Part shown: one piece after another, positions 24,068 through 33,732 of the stretch
Numbering within the stretch: the first letter of the stretch is position 1
Layout: each line of letters begins with the position of its first letter
From: Erwinia typographi
GTDB taxonomy: Bacteria; Pseudomonadota; Gammaproteobacteria; Enterobacterales; Enterobacteriaceae
Direction of reading: 5' to 3'
NCBI RefSeq assembly: GCF_000773975.1
Contig: NZ_JRUQ01000026.1
Span: 1-63,884 of the forward strand
DNA length: 63,884 nt
The notes under the pieces: model-generated
What the model saw: only the letters and a program-made list of their open reading frames with translations
Database searches by the model: none
What the model was told of the DNA's origin: nothing
Program-made: the position numbers and the translations under genes

Positions 24068-24577
24068 TCAGTGTTTCCCGGTCAGCACCAGGTTAATCAG
24101 GCTGATATCTGACAGCGCGTTTTTCAGCAGAAACCAGCCCATCGCGAAGGTGACGATGTCCGTCAGCGGGAACACCCACAGCGGCACGTCACCCAGCGCG
24201 GCGCCGACCGTCGGCGGAAATATCAGCCCCAGCCCGGCAAGCCCCGCCAGCAGCAGGTTAAACGCGCTACCGCGCACAAAGCGCGTGCCGTCATAGCGCA
24301 CCAGCGCCGGATGAATAAGCAGCGTCACCGGCACCATCGCCGGACGGCTGCTCATCCCGTTCAGCAGGGCGGTCTGCGTCTCAGTGAGCGCGTGCCGCGC
24401 CGCAAAGCGGCCGGTGGCGGCGGTCACCACGGCATCAACGGCGTGGATGCCCGCCGGGTTACTGCCGGTCCGGCTCCAGCGCCGCAGCACCGGCGCGGGG
24501 TCCTGCAGCTCCGGCAACCAGAGCAGCAACATGTACACAAACACGGCCACGGTGGCCGGGGCCAGTAAGGTCATCAT
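24068..24577 (-). CDS. Unknown membrane protein following traI
   Basis: 169 residues with an N-terminal helix (~4-22), a soluble stretch (~25-105) and two or three hydrophobic segments in the C-terminal half (~106-160). It starts six bases after the traI stop, so it is in the operon at the place of traX in F, but it does not resemble the TraX acetyltransferase. No function assigned. Confidence 0.65.
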   Translation of the reverse strand: MMTLLAPATVAVFVYMLLLWLPELQDPAPVLRRWSRTGSNPAGIHAVDAVVTAATGRFAARHALTETQTALLNGMSSRPAMVPVTLLIHPALVRYDGTRFVRGSAFNLLLAGLAGLGLIFPPTVGAALGDVPLWVFPLTDIVTFAMGWFLLKNALSDISLINLVLTGKH

Positions 24578-24582
24578 CAGGG

Positions 24583-27500
24583 TTACTCCAGGGTTTTCTG
24601 TCGGTTGGGTAGACGGTCCGCTTCCGGCTCAGGCCGGTCGTGGCGCATGATGTTCACTTCATCGTTCAGCCGCTCAGTTGCGTGTTTCTCCTCCTGCTTC
24701 TGTTCGTGTTCAGGACTGTGGTCATAGTCATTCGCCTGCGCCAGCTCGGCGTCCTGCTCCAGCGCCTGTGCGGCCTCTTTCAGCAGCGCCTCCTCTGCAG
24801 TGAGTTCTGCGTCAGGCTCTTCCGTGGATTCAGGCTGCAGCTCCGGCTCCAGGGTCTTCAGCGCGGCGTCAGCGGCCTGCTGCAGCTCTGCCTCACTGCG
24901 CACCCGCTCATCTCCGGCAGGCGTCGCGTCCTCCTGTGCGGCAGGCGGGTCGTTACGCAGCACCACCGGACTCTGCGGGTTTTCCGCCATCAGCGCCAGC
25001 GCCTCATCCGGCGTGGCCGCCTCCAGGACGGCAGCGCGCCCCTCGCCCTTCTGCAGCACGATGCGGGTGCCGTCAGACGCCCCTTCATAGTGCGCGTTTT
25101 CCAGGCTGAGGGCGCCGGTGGCGGGTGAGACCGGTACATGCCAGTTGCCCCGCTGCCGCCCGTGTTCGTTGATGACCGGCCACATCACCTCCGGCGCCTT
25201 CCCGGAGAGGAACCGCGCGTCCGCCGTCAGCTCACTGTCGGTACGCTGCGCCAGTCGCGTTTCCGCCACCGGCAGGCTGGCCTCCCACAGCTGCACTTCC
25301 CGGCCCGCCCGCAGGTCTTCCGTGCGCATCATCACGTCATGCACGGTCTGGCGCCTGCCGCTGTTGCGCTCAACCAGCCCCGTCCATTTGTCCAGGTTTC
25401 CGGCATACAGCTGCACATGCTCTTTTGCACGGGACAGCGCCACGTAGGTGTTGTCCAGCGTCGCCATCATGCCGCTGGCCCTGTCGCTGCCCACCATGGC
25501 AATGACGTACGGCACCGAGGCGCCCTGGGCGCTGTAGGTGGTGACGGCGTAGCCGTAGTCCAGGTGCTGGTCAGCCAGGGATGCCCGGGGGTTCAGGGTC
25601 AGTGACCGGTCGCCGGTGTCCAGCGTAATCTGCCCGTCCCGCGTGACGCCGGTGACGGTGGCCATGTCGCTCGCCCGCACGCCCCGCTCCCGGTCGGTGG
25701 CGGTCAGGCGGATTTTCTCGCCGGTGCTGATTTCCACTGACCGGGACTCAAACACCGCCACGTTCTCCTTACGCAGCTCCGGCGGCATGAACCAGCGGTC
25801 GTCAGCGCCCTCCAGCCCGTGCAGCCGGAAAATGCCGCTGAGGTGCTCAAAGGCGCCCACCTCATAGTACGCCTCACCCATGCGTACGGTATTGCCCCGG
25901 TTCTCCTGCCAGAATGAGCGCCGCCCGAGGTCGGCATTGCTGTTGCCGACGCGGACCAGCTGCCTCACCGTGACGGACTCACCCAGCTCACCGTTCTTTT
26001 TCAGCCCCTCATGCACCCGGTCGTTCACCAGCCGCCGGTCAGCGTTCAGCGGGGTCACTATCAGCGTGTCGTTGCGGGCCTCCGGCGTTCTGCCGGTGAA
26101 GTCGTCCGCCACGAGTTCGTAAATGTTCACCGCCGGAACAGAGATTTCATCCTCCGGCAGTCCCGCCCGGATGCCCGCGTCACGGGCTTCTCTGGCTGCC
26201 TCAGCCTGCAGGGCCGTCACGTCCACCATGCTGTTGCCGGGCACGTAAGCCGCTGCCTGGCGGGGCACGGTCTGTGGCGGCACCTGCTCTGCCACGGTGA
26301 CGGCCTCCTTCACGTTGCCGGCAATGATGGCCTCAATAGCCGGCTTCAGCGCCGGGGTCTGGCGCACTATCTCCTTCATCACCGCCACGTCGGCGGCGCT
26401 GCGCTCCAGCGCCAGCGCAAAGGGCACGCCCGACTCCAGCGATTTCAGCTGGTCACGGTCACCGCTCAGCACCGCACGGCCGCCGCCCTCGGTGATGGCC
26501 GTCAGCAGGGAGGCCATCTGCGCATTGCCGTTCATCGAGGACTCATCGATAACGAACAGCGTGTTGCTGTAATCCCGCGCCTCGCCGGAGGCCTGCCACT
26601 GGCTGTTCTCGCTCAGGAAGCTGGCGATGGTCTGCGCCGGTATCCCGGCGCCGTTCAGCTCGCTGACCGCCCGGTGCGTGGGTGCCAGACCGGCAATCAC
26701 CGGCGGGCTGTCCAGCGCGTTAAGTGCAGTGGCCACCGTGCGGAACTGGGTGGTTTTCCCCACCCCCGCATAGCCCTGGATGGCGGTGATGCGGTCCGGG
26801 GAGGTCAGGATAAGGTCAGCCGCCTGCCGCTGGCCGTCCGTCAGCGTCCCGGCCTGCTCTGTCGTCAGCCCGCCGGGCGCCAGCGGCACCACCGCGTTTT
26901 TCCCTTCTGCAACGTGGCGCAGGATGGTCAGCTCGTTGCTGAAGTTATCGCGGGAGATGTACAGCCCGGCCGCGCCCTGCTCCGCGCTGAGCGGAATGAT
27001 TTCGCCCCGGCTCTCCAGCAGTTGCAGCTTAAGAGCCGCATCCTGCGTCAACATCGACTGGTCATCAACGATGGCCGCCATCACACTCGCGGTGCTGAAG
27101 GTCACGTTACCGCCCGTCACCTTCTCCACGGTCTGGCGGACAATACGCTCACCGTTCGTCATCTTTCGCGACTCCAGCGTGCGCAGCGCGTCCGTCAGTT
27201 CATCATGACCGCTCAGGGACGTCACGCTGCCGGTGACGGTGACGGAGGGCCGGTTCTCCTCCAGGCGTTTTGCGATGGTCTGCTCATCCAGAGGGGTGAA
27301 TGCGGTGACGCTGTCACCGCTTCGCTTCAGCATGTTGACCGTGGTGTCGCTGACGTCTTTCCCGGCCAGCACCGCAATCACGCTCCCTTCCGTGCGCCGG
27401 GTGGCGCCGAACGATTCCGCGTAGCCGTACCCGGCATACAGTGGGGCGTCAGGACTCACCTGCAGCCGCTGGCCGCTGCTGTTCGCCATCACCAGCTTAT

Positions 27501-29787
27501 CCCTGAACAGCCAGCGCCCCGTCTTCAGGCCGGTGACCGTCAGGGTCTCACCGGCACCGGCTTTCGCGTGAATGTCTGCAAAGGTGCGCAGCCGCTCGCC
27601 CTCGCGCAGCTCCAGCTTTTTCTCGCTGAACAGGCGGTAATGACTGTCGATGTCGCTGATTTTCAGCCCCTGCGTCTGGCCTTTCTCATCCGAGAGCGTC
27701 AGCAGATTGTGCCTTTCGCTGACGCCGGTGATGGTGAAGTCCGCCTGCTCCCCCTCACCGGTGTGGTGCTCCAGCACCATACCTTCCCGGTATTTTGTAC
27801 GGTCGTTGCGGCTGGCGGCATCGAGCCACACCGGCTCGCGCACGGTCACCTGCGTCAGCACCCGGCCGAGCGAGCCGTCTTCCGTCATCGCCTCACGGAT
27901 TTTGCCGGTCAGCTGCGCCCGGGCCTTCGCGTTACCGGCCTGCGCGCTGACCTGTTTCCCGGCCGCCGCTTCCTGCGCGTAGTACCGCGCGGCCACCGTC
28001 AGCCGGTCGTCGACCGTGTCCTTCTGCACCAGCGTGACCGCCACCGCGTCACCGGCGGCGCTGGCGGTAAAGCTCTTCACCCCGGCCGCCTTCAGCACCT
28101 CGGTGGCAAAGCCGGTGGTGCGCCGGGCGTGGGTGTCCGCCACCACCGTGGTGGCGCCCTGCATGCCTGCGGTTTTGAGCACGTCGTGCATGGCGGTGGT
28201 GCTGAAGCGCTCGGCCTCACTGACCAGCACCAGCGCATTCTCCGGCAGCGGCGTCTCCGCGAGCTTTGCGGGGGTGGTCAGCGTGACGTCACGCTGCTCA
28301 GCAAACAGCGCCGCCTGGCGCTTCACCCCGCCACCATCGGCGGCCACCACAACCAGCGGGCGGTCATTTTTCTCCGCCATCGCCGCCACCGAGGTGCTGA
28401 ACTGCTGCAGATACGCCTGGCTGCCCCGGATGTCCACCAGGGTGACGGCGCGGTTCGCCTCCGCCAGCTGCGCCATCACGCCCCGCTCACTGCCCGGCGG
28501 CTGCAGCGTGCCGTCCCGCTCAGCCAGACCGGCGGCCACCTGCGACAGGCGCTGCTCATCGCGCAGGTGGGCGGCGGAGGTGAACAGAGTCTGGTTTTTG
28601 TCGACCGCCAGCATGGCGCCCCGGGAGATGGCCTCATCCACGGCTGTCCGGACCTTAAACAGCACGCCACCGTCGACCGGCACATGCGTCAGCACGCTGG
28701 TCAGCACGCTGTCGTAGGTGAAGCGCACGTTTTTCTCCGACAGGCGGGCGATGGCGCTGCTCACCTCTGCGTCAATCGCTGTCCGCTCCGGCCGGGCCTC
28801 CGCCCGGACGCCGGTGGCTTTTCCCTTACCGCTGCCTGACTCCTGTGACGGCACGCCATGCTCCGGCTCCTGCTCTGCCTGACGCTGCGCCCGGTTCTCC
28901 GCCACCCGCTCCCGGAGCGCAGCCGCATCAAAGCCGGTGTCCTGCAGCGTCGCCTGCCAGTGCTCCCTGACGGACTCCATCTCGCTGAAGTCCTTTTTCT
29001 GCCGGGTGTCCAGCGCGGCCATGCTTTTGGCCTTCGCGCTGGCATCCGCGCCCACCACGTCGAGAATGTCCTGGCGGCGGGAGGAAAATTCCTTCACCGG
29101 CACGCCTTCAATGTCCCACTCCCCGCGCTCACCGGTGGTGACTATCGGGTATCCCATCCCCTCAAGGTCATTGCGTAAAAAGCCCCGGTACAGGGCGCCG
29201 TAGCTGACCTGCAGCGCCCACACCTGGTCGGTGAAGCCCTGCCGGTTCTTTGTATCCGTTGAGAGCGTCTTCCAGCCGTCCTCCGCCAGCGTGGCGTTGG
29301 CCACCACCGCATGCGTGTGCAGCTGCGGGTCCAGATTACGGCTGGTGTCGTGCAGGAAGCGGGCAACCAGCAGGTTACCGGTCTGCTCCATCACCGACAC
29401 CCCGTCCTGCATGGTGCGGGTGGTGGCTATCTTCTCTATCTCATCAAGGGTCTTTTCAACCGCCCGGTTGTGCGCCTCAGTCAGATAGCTGTCGCCGGTG
29501 ACCAGCGCCAGCACCGACACGCTTTTCGGCGCCGAGAATGTGAGGTCGTAACCGGGACGGTGTTTATTGACGCCGTTCTCCATACGGGACAGATCGGTCC
29601 CGTCCGGCAGCTGGCCTTCCAGCACGGCGGTGAACACCGCCTTATCAACCGGCCCCTCCAGCCCCAGCGACTCGGCACCGGTGCCGTACCAGCCCGTGGA
29701 CTGCTCACCCAGGAAATAATAGTTGTCTTCAGCGGTGTAGTAATTACCGGCACCGCCCGCACTTTTGACTGTGGATACTGACAGCAT
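24583..29787 (-). CDS. traI: Relaxase/helicase TraI
   Basis: 1734 residues, close to F TraI (1756). The paired tyrosines Y16/Y17 and Y23/Y24 sit exactly where F TraI has its catalytic pair. The three-histidine metal site is in the region of LDPQLHTHAVV (~150-160). A vestigial RecD-like helicase domain follows, then the active RecD-like helicase with Walker A GYAGVGKTT at about residue 1005 and later motifs (VIDESSMNG, the DEAD-like box; VALSRAKEHVQLYAG near the end of the helicase). The C-terminal ~250 residues are acidic and would bind TraM/TraD. TraI nicks oriT, stays attached to the 5' end and unwinds the plasmid. Confidence 0.97.
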   Translation of the reverse strand: MLSVSTVKSAGGAGNYYTAEDNYYFLGEQSTGWYGTGAESLGLEGPVDKAVFTAVLEGQLPDGTDLSRMENGVNKHRPGYDLTFSAPKSVSVLALVTGDSYLTEAHNRAVEKTLDEIEKIATTRTMQDGVSVMEQTGNLLVARFLHDTSRNLDPQLHTHAVVANATLAEDGWKTLSTDTKNRQGFTDQVWALQVSYGALYRGFLRNDLEGMGYPIVTTGERGEWDIEGVPVKEFSSRRQDILDVVGADASAKAKSMAALDTRQKKDFSEMESVREHWQATLQDTGFDAAALRERVAENRAQRQAEQEPEHGVPSQESGSGKGKATGVRAEARPERTAIDAEVSSAIARLSEKNVRFTYDSVLTSVLTHVPVDGGVLFKVRTAVDEAISRGAMLAVDKNQTLFTSAAHLRDEQRLSQVAAGLAERDGTLQPPGSERGVMAQLAEANRAVTLVDIRGSQAYLQQFSTSVAAMAEKNDRPLVVVAADGGGVKRQAALFAEQRDVTLTTPAKLAETPLPENALVLVSEAERFSTTAMHDVLKTAGMQGATTVVADTHARRTTGFATEVLKAAGVKSFTASAAGDAVAVTLVQKDTVDDRLTVAARYYAQEAAAGKQVSAQAGNAKARAQLTGKIREAMTEDGSLGRVLTQVTVREPVWLDAASRNDRTKYREGMVLEHHTGEGEQADFTITGVSERHNLLTLSDEKGQTQGLKISDIDSHYRLFSEKKLELREGERLRTFADIHAKAGAGETLTVTGLKTGRWLFRDKLVMANSSGQRLQVSPDAPLYAGYGYAESFGATRRTEGSVIAVLAGKDVSDTTVNMLKRSGDSVTAFTPLDEQTIAKRLEENRPSVTVTGSVTSLSGHDELTDALRTLESRKMTNGERIVRQTVEKVTGGNVTFSTASVMAAIVDDQSMLTQDAALKLQLLESRGEIIPLSAEQGAAGLYISRDNFSNELTILRHVAEGKNAVVPLAPGGLTTEQAGTLTDGQRQAADLILTSPDRITAIQGYAGVGKTTQFRTVATALNALDSPPVIAGLAPTHRAVSELNGAGIPAQTIASFLSENSQWQASGEARDYSNTLFVIDESSMNGNAQMASLLTAITEGGGRAVLSGDRDQLKSLESGVPFALALERSAADVAVMKEIVRQTPALKPAIEAIIAGNVKEAVTVAEQVPPQTVPRQAAAYVPGNSMVDVTALQAEAAREARDAGIRAGLPEDEISVPAVNIYELVADDFTGRTPEARNDTLIVTPLNADRRLVNDRVHEGLKKNGELGESVTVRQLVRVGNSNADLGRRSFWQENRGNTVRMGEAYYEVGAFEHLSGIFRLHGLEGADDRWFMPPELRKENVAVFESRSVEISTGEKIRLTATDRERGVRASDMATVTGVTRDGQITLDTGDRSLTLNPRASLADQHLDYGYAVTTYSAQGASVPYVIAMVGSDRASGMMATLDNTYVALSRAKEHVQLYAGNLDKWTGLVERNSGRRQTVHDVMMRTEDLRAGREVQLWEASLPVAETRLAQRTDSELTADARFLSGKAPEVMWPVINEHGRQRGNWHVPVSPATGALSLENAHYEGASDGTRIVLQKGEGRAAVLEAATPDEALALMAENPQSPVVLRNDPPAAQEDATPAGDERVRSEAELQQAADAALKTLEPELQPESTEEPDAELTAEEALLKEAAQALEQDAELAQANDYDHSPEHEQKQEEKHATERLNDEVNIMRHDRPEPEADRLPNRQKTLE

Positions 29788-29795
29788 GGGTCACC

Positions 29796-31904
29796 TCAGA
29801 AACGTTCGGCATGATCGATATGTTTGTCCGGATGCCGGACGTCCAGCTGCGCACCGGTAAGGTCCGGCGGCGGTGGGGATGACGGGGTGCTCTGTGCCGG
29901 TGTGGCTGGCGGAGCAGCGTCACCGGCGCTGACCTGTGGCAGGCTGACCTCGCGCCCGTCAGGCTCTTCACTGGCAGCAGGCGGTGTCTCTGCGGGCGGG
30001 CCGCTGGCGGCCGCTTTCGCAGCCGGTGGCACGGTTCCGGCAGTGGTGCTGTCGCCGTCACCAAACAGCCGCCTGACCACGACGTCCGTCAGCACATCCG
30101 CTCTGGTCAGCTGCGTCTCCAGGTCCGCATCGAATACGTCCTCCACCTCACGGGGAATACGGTCTTCAGCAATGGGCCGGTACGCTTTCCAGGGCAGCTT
30201 CATGCGCACCACCGGCCAGTCGCCCGGCAGGGTGACGTAGCATTCAAGATCGTTAAGGCTCTGCACGTCGGAATAGCTGACCAGGAACTCATTCACCTCG
30301 GGCTTGGAGAACTGCACGCCGTCACGAATAATGTCGACGCCGTAGCTGTAGGCGTCTTCGAACTTTTTATGGCGCCGCTCGCCGATTTCCTTCTGCACCC
30401 AGTCGGCCACCGTGCCGCTCGGGGCGCGGTAGAAGACGCGGGTGTTCAGCAAATCCCAGACAGAGCGGGCGGCGTTGGTGCCATAGATTTCTTCCATCTG
30501 CGGGAAGTTCTGCAGCCCCACCACCGTACAGGCCCCGAACTTACGGCCTTCAGCCAGAAATTCAGGCAGGATGGGCAGCTTGTGCAGCGACGGCAGCTCA
30601 TCCAGAAAAATCCAGATGCGGCGCTGCCGGTCAGCCTTCAGGCCGAGAATGCCGGACATGGTCATATAGAGCCACGCGCTGAGCAGGGGCTTGAGCGCGT
30701 TGTGATTCTGGCCGTCGCTGGAGATGAATATCCACGGGTTGTCGCCGGAGGCATCCTCCGTGTGCAGCCAGTCGCGGATGTTAAAAGAACGGCCGCCGTT
30801 CTCCTCAAGCCCCTGCAGGTAGCGCAGCGAGCGCACGTAGGTGGTCAGGATGGTGCGGATGGTCATCGCGGTTTTCTCGATGCTGCCGTCCACCAGGTTG
30901 GCCGCGTCTGTGCCCTCCAGGTACTGGCGCAGGTCCGCCAGGCTGATGGACATCAGTTTTTTCAGCAGCTCGCCGATGCTGCGGTCCTTTTCACGCGCCA
31001 TGCGTCGCGAGGAGGCCACCAGGATGGCACGGGCTGACAGCACCCAGAACGGGTCACTGCTGCCGCTGCTGTCGGGCAGCAGCGAGGTGGCGAAGTTTTC
31101 ATAGTCACCGACGGTCCTGCACTCTTCCCACAGGTCCCAGAACGGGCAGCGCGCGTCGAACGGGCAGAGAATTTTGTCTTTATCCTGGCGGTAGAACGTC
31201 GGGATAAAGTTATTGCCCTTGTCGTAGATGATGACGCGGTCACCGCGTGCACGCAGCTGCTCCAGCAGGCTGTTGAGCGCGGTACTCTTTCCTGAACCGA
31301 CCGTCCCGTGCAGTCCAAAATTCTGCATCTCGGCGTCCAGCAGAAGATGCAGGTTGCCAATGCTCAGCGGTGACTGTTTCCCGGCTTTCTTCAGCAGCCG
31401 GTTGAGCGCCTGCGGATTGTCCACCAGGTCACGGCCGCCGGTCTGCTCGTTGTCGCGCTGTTTTTTGCCCTTCTGCCCCAGATACCAGGTGATGGCAAAG
31501 ATGGTGCCGACAAAGGTGAAGGCGGCGATGCCCCAGCCGTAGAAGGCGGCGTTCTTCACCTCCTGCCCCATCTGAATGAAGTAGGGGTCGGTCATCACCT
31601 GCAGCGCCGTGTGCTTAAACGTCACCACCTCGCCGGTCGGACGCTCAAAGTGAAACGTCCAGCTGCCGCCCGGGGTTTTACCGGTGACGTGCTTAAAGGG
31701 CATGATGAACCACTTAATCAGCCAGTACGCGCTGCCGTGAAGAAACGCCTGCAGCGTGAGGCGCAGTAACATCCAGGCAAGGAAAATAACGAGGGTGAAC
31801 ATCATCACCCAGTAAGAGGCGATGTTCATGATTTGCATGAACATGCCAATCATGTACTTCAGGACCTGGCCACCCTGGGTGAAGTCGCGGGCATTAAGGC
31901 TCAT
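29796..31904 (-). CDS. traD: Type IV coupling protein TraD
   Basis: 702 residues (F: 717). Two N-terminal transmembrane helices (~30-50 and ~120-142), Walker A GTVGSGKST at ~200-208, and a Walker B region near IWIFLDELPS in the AAA+ motor. A Pro/Ala-rich C-terminal tail ends HIDHAERF, the tail that contacts TraM in F-type systems. It pumps the relaxosome DNA into the transfer channel. The gap to traI is eight bases. Confidence 0.96.
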   Translation of the reverse strand: MSLNARDFTQGGQVLKYMIGMFMQIMNIASYWVMMFTLVIFLAWMLLRLTLQAFLHGSAYWLIKWFIMPFKHVTGKTPGGSWTFHFERPTGEVVTFKHTALQVMTDPYFIQMGQEVKNAAFYGWGIAAFTFVGTIFAITWYLGQKGKKQRDNEQTGGRDLVDNPQALNRLLKKAGKQSPLSIGNLHLLLDAEMQNFGLHGTVGSGKSTALNSLLEQLRARGDRVIIYDKGNNFIPTFYRQDKDKILCPFDARCPFWDLWEECRTVGDYENFATSLLPDSSGSSDPFWVLSARAILVASSRRMAREKDRSIGELLKKLMSISLADLRQYLEGTDAANLVDGSIEKTAMTIRTILTTYVRSLRYLQGLEENGGRSFNIRDWLHTEDASGDNPWIFISSDGQNHNALKPLLSAWLYMTMSGILGLKADRQRRIWIFLDELPSLHKLPILPEFLAEGRKFGACTVVGLQNFPQMEEIYGTNAARSVWDLLNTRVFYRAPSGTVADWVQKEIGERRHKKFEDAYSYGVDIIRDGVQFSKPEVNEFLVSYSDVQSLNDLECYVTLPGDWPVVRMKLPWKAYRPIAEDRIPREVEDVFDADLETQLTRADVLTDVVVRRLFGDGDSTTAGTVPPAAKAAASGPPAETPPAASEEPDGREVSLPQVSAGDAAPPATPAQSTPSSPPPPDLTGAQLDVRHPDKHIDHAERF

Positions 31905-32158
31905 ACGGGCACCTCATAACTGGCGATGTCAGGGTCACGGTCAAGGGTCTGAAAACTGCCCTGCCCGCTGACCGGGTCGTAGTCCGGGTTAATGGCATCC
32001 TCAAAGAGCCGGAATATCTGCGCACACACCGCGTCAGGCTCCTGGCCGGGGGCGGTGTCGAAGTACACGACGCTTGCAGCGTCAGCAGCAAAGAAGGCGA
32101 CAGGTGCGTTCGGGTCGCCGCAGGTCACCTGAGTGACGCGGATAAGACTGGCAGGCAT
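31901..32158 (-). CDS. Small unknown protein coupled to traD
   Basis: 85 residues ending four bases inside traD, so translation is probably coupled. Soluble, acidic, with no recognised motif (ends SYEVPV). It occupies the segment where F carries traT. Coding status is supported by the overlap and codon use in line with neighbours, not by similarity. Confidence 0.5.
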   Translation of the reverse strand: MPASLIRVTQVTCGDPNAPVAFFAADAASVVYFDTAPGQEPDAVCAQIFRLFEDAINPDYDPVSGQGSFQTLDRDPDIASYEVPV

Positions 32159-32282
32159 AATTTATCCCCCGCAGGGTGTGGGTTCAGTGTTAACGTGCCC
32201 GGGTACGGGCGGTGGTGATATTCCGCCTCCTCGTCCTGACAGGGATGTCAGGCACTGCGGCGGGCGGGTCGGGTTTACAGGC

Positions 32283-32561
32283 TCAGAGGGTGTGGCGACA
32301 GAATTCCCTGAACAGGACGACGTTCAGGCTGATGACGGTGCTTAACCACAGGGTGTTTCTCAGCAGCGCGATAACATCGCCGGTGGTTTTTATGGTTTCC
32401 CGGATATCCGCGGCCGGGAGGCATATCAGCATTACGGCCAGCAGCAGTGCCCATCCCGTGGCGTTGAGCTGAATAAAACTGGCGGTGATGTGGCTGGCAG
32501 ACGTCACCAGCTGCCCGCTCCGGTACAGCACGCGACCGGAGAGATTGCTTATTTTGCGCAT
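32283..32561 (-). CDS. Small membrane protein in the TraT position
   Basis: 92 residues from ATG 32561 with CAGGAG upstream. Two hydrophobic helices (~36-53 and ~65-84) suggest a small inner-membrane protein. The start lies 13 bases inside the upstream 316-aa gene. No similarity recognised. It may take part in exclusion given its location between the TraS-position gene and traD. Confidence 0.55.
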   Translation of the reverse strand: MRKISNLSGRVLYRSGQLVTSASHITASFIQLNATGWALLLAVMLICLPAADIRETIKTTGDVIALLRNTLWLSTVISLNVVLFREFCRHTL

Positions 32562-33499
32562 GGACTGACTCCTGTTTCGGGTTGGGGGACACAGTCAGAA
32601 ATCTGAAAGAGAGGCTGGTTAATCTGGCTTTCAACAAAGGCTTTACCGGCGTCAGGCAATGCCCGGAAGCGCGGTGAAAAGCAGCGGATGCTGTCCATCA
32701 GATTGCTGGTGTTGGTGAAGAACACCGGGCAGCGGGCGCGGATATCCTCCATGACCGGAGCAATCAGACGATTAAACGCCTCCTCCAGCCCTTCCCGCGT
32801 CAGGTCGTCCTGTATCAGCTGCAGATGCTCTGACAGAGGGCAGACCGTCACACCGGGACCGGGATACAGCACGCGCAGCGTGTCAGGGCAGTCCCTGACG
32901 GTGGCGATAAAGGCCTCATCCGGGACAGGCAGACGCCGGTTCCACCATCCCTCTGTGGTCAGACGGCCGGGTTCAACGGTCGGCACCGGGTAGAACTCCG
33001 TCTGCTCGCGGATAAGGCCAGCGGGGTCGGCCCTGCGCCAGATGGCAGTCTCACGCTGTGAGACCCGGTCTGCGGCCGCAACGCTCAGCCGTGGCTGACA
33101 GGCGGCGGGTATCCACTCCCTGGAGTCAGGCGATGACCGGTCACCAAATGGCGTGCGGGCGTGCGCAGACCAGAGGTGAATGACGTCGGTCACCGCATCG
33201 TCAGTGCCGGTGATATGCATATGCACCCGGTGCAGGCACACCGCACCGCGCACGGCCCAGCGTGTGATGAGGGTGAGATCATTCACAGGACGGTCGGTCT
33301 CAATAAAAATGCCGTATACCGCTTTACGGCCTTTTTTGCGGCAGACGTAGTGCAGCCGCTTATTGGGTGCAGGAAAGCGGACGGTCACGTCCCTGCCGTT
33401 CTCCAGCACCAGTCCCAGCTCAGGTACGGAGACATCGATCAGCTCCACGGACACGTTGCAGTACTGCAGGAAATACGACGGGGTCAGATGAATCAGCAT
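32549..33499 (-). CDS. Unknown 316-aa protein between the traS position and traD
   Basis: The start at ATG 33499 (MLIHLTPSYF) is preferred over one 45 bases upstream because GAGGTG precedes it. Soluble, no signal peptide, no membrane helix. A beta-rich N-terminal half is followed by a helical C-terminal half containing LTREGLEEAFNRLIAPVMED. No family recognised. It replaces traT, so the surface-exclusion lipoprotein seems to be missing from this plasmid. Confidence 0.6.
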   Translation of the reverse strand: MLIHLTPSYFLQYCNVSVELIDVSVPELGLVLENGRDVTVRFPAPNKRLHYVCRKKGRKAVYGIFIETDRPVNDLTLITRWAVRGAVCLHRVHMHITGTDDAVTDVIHLWSAHARTPFGDRSSPDSREWIPAACQPRLSVAAADRVSQRETAIWRRADPAGLIREQTEFYPVPTVEPGRLTTEGWWNRRLPVPDEAFIATVRDCPDTLRVLYPGPGVTVCPLSEHLQLIQDDLTREGLEEAFNRLIAPVMEDIRARCPVFFTNTSNLMDSIRCFSPRFRALPDAGKAFVESQINQPLFQISDCVPQPETGVSPCAK

Positions 33500-33732
33500 G
33501 TTCACCTCGTTAGTTGGGATAAATATGAATTTTGTGTACGACACTGAGGCGCATATCCGGAAAGGGAATGCACGAAATGACGTTGAAGGTTTTTTGAAGA
33601 CAGGAACGTTCTTCTTGTTATTGCTATTGGGAATCTAGAAGATAATCTTTTTATAAACTTGCTGCTCTACATTAATCCGATATCTTTAATTAAAGTCATC
33701 GAATTTCAACGCTTTAACAACTCACTATAGTT

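Noticed and set aside
26011..28839. 942-codon plus-strand frame opposite traI
   Set aside because: A mirror frame of GC-rich traI codons, rich in Arg/His/Gly/Pro; traI is certain on the other strand. Similar long antisense frames opposite traG, traN, TraH and tssF were rejected for the same reason.
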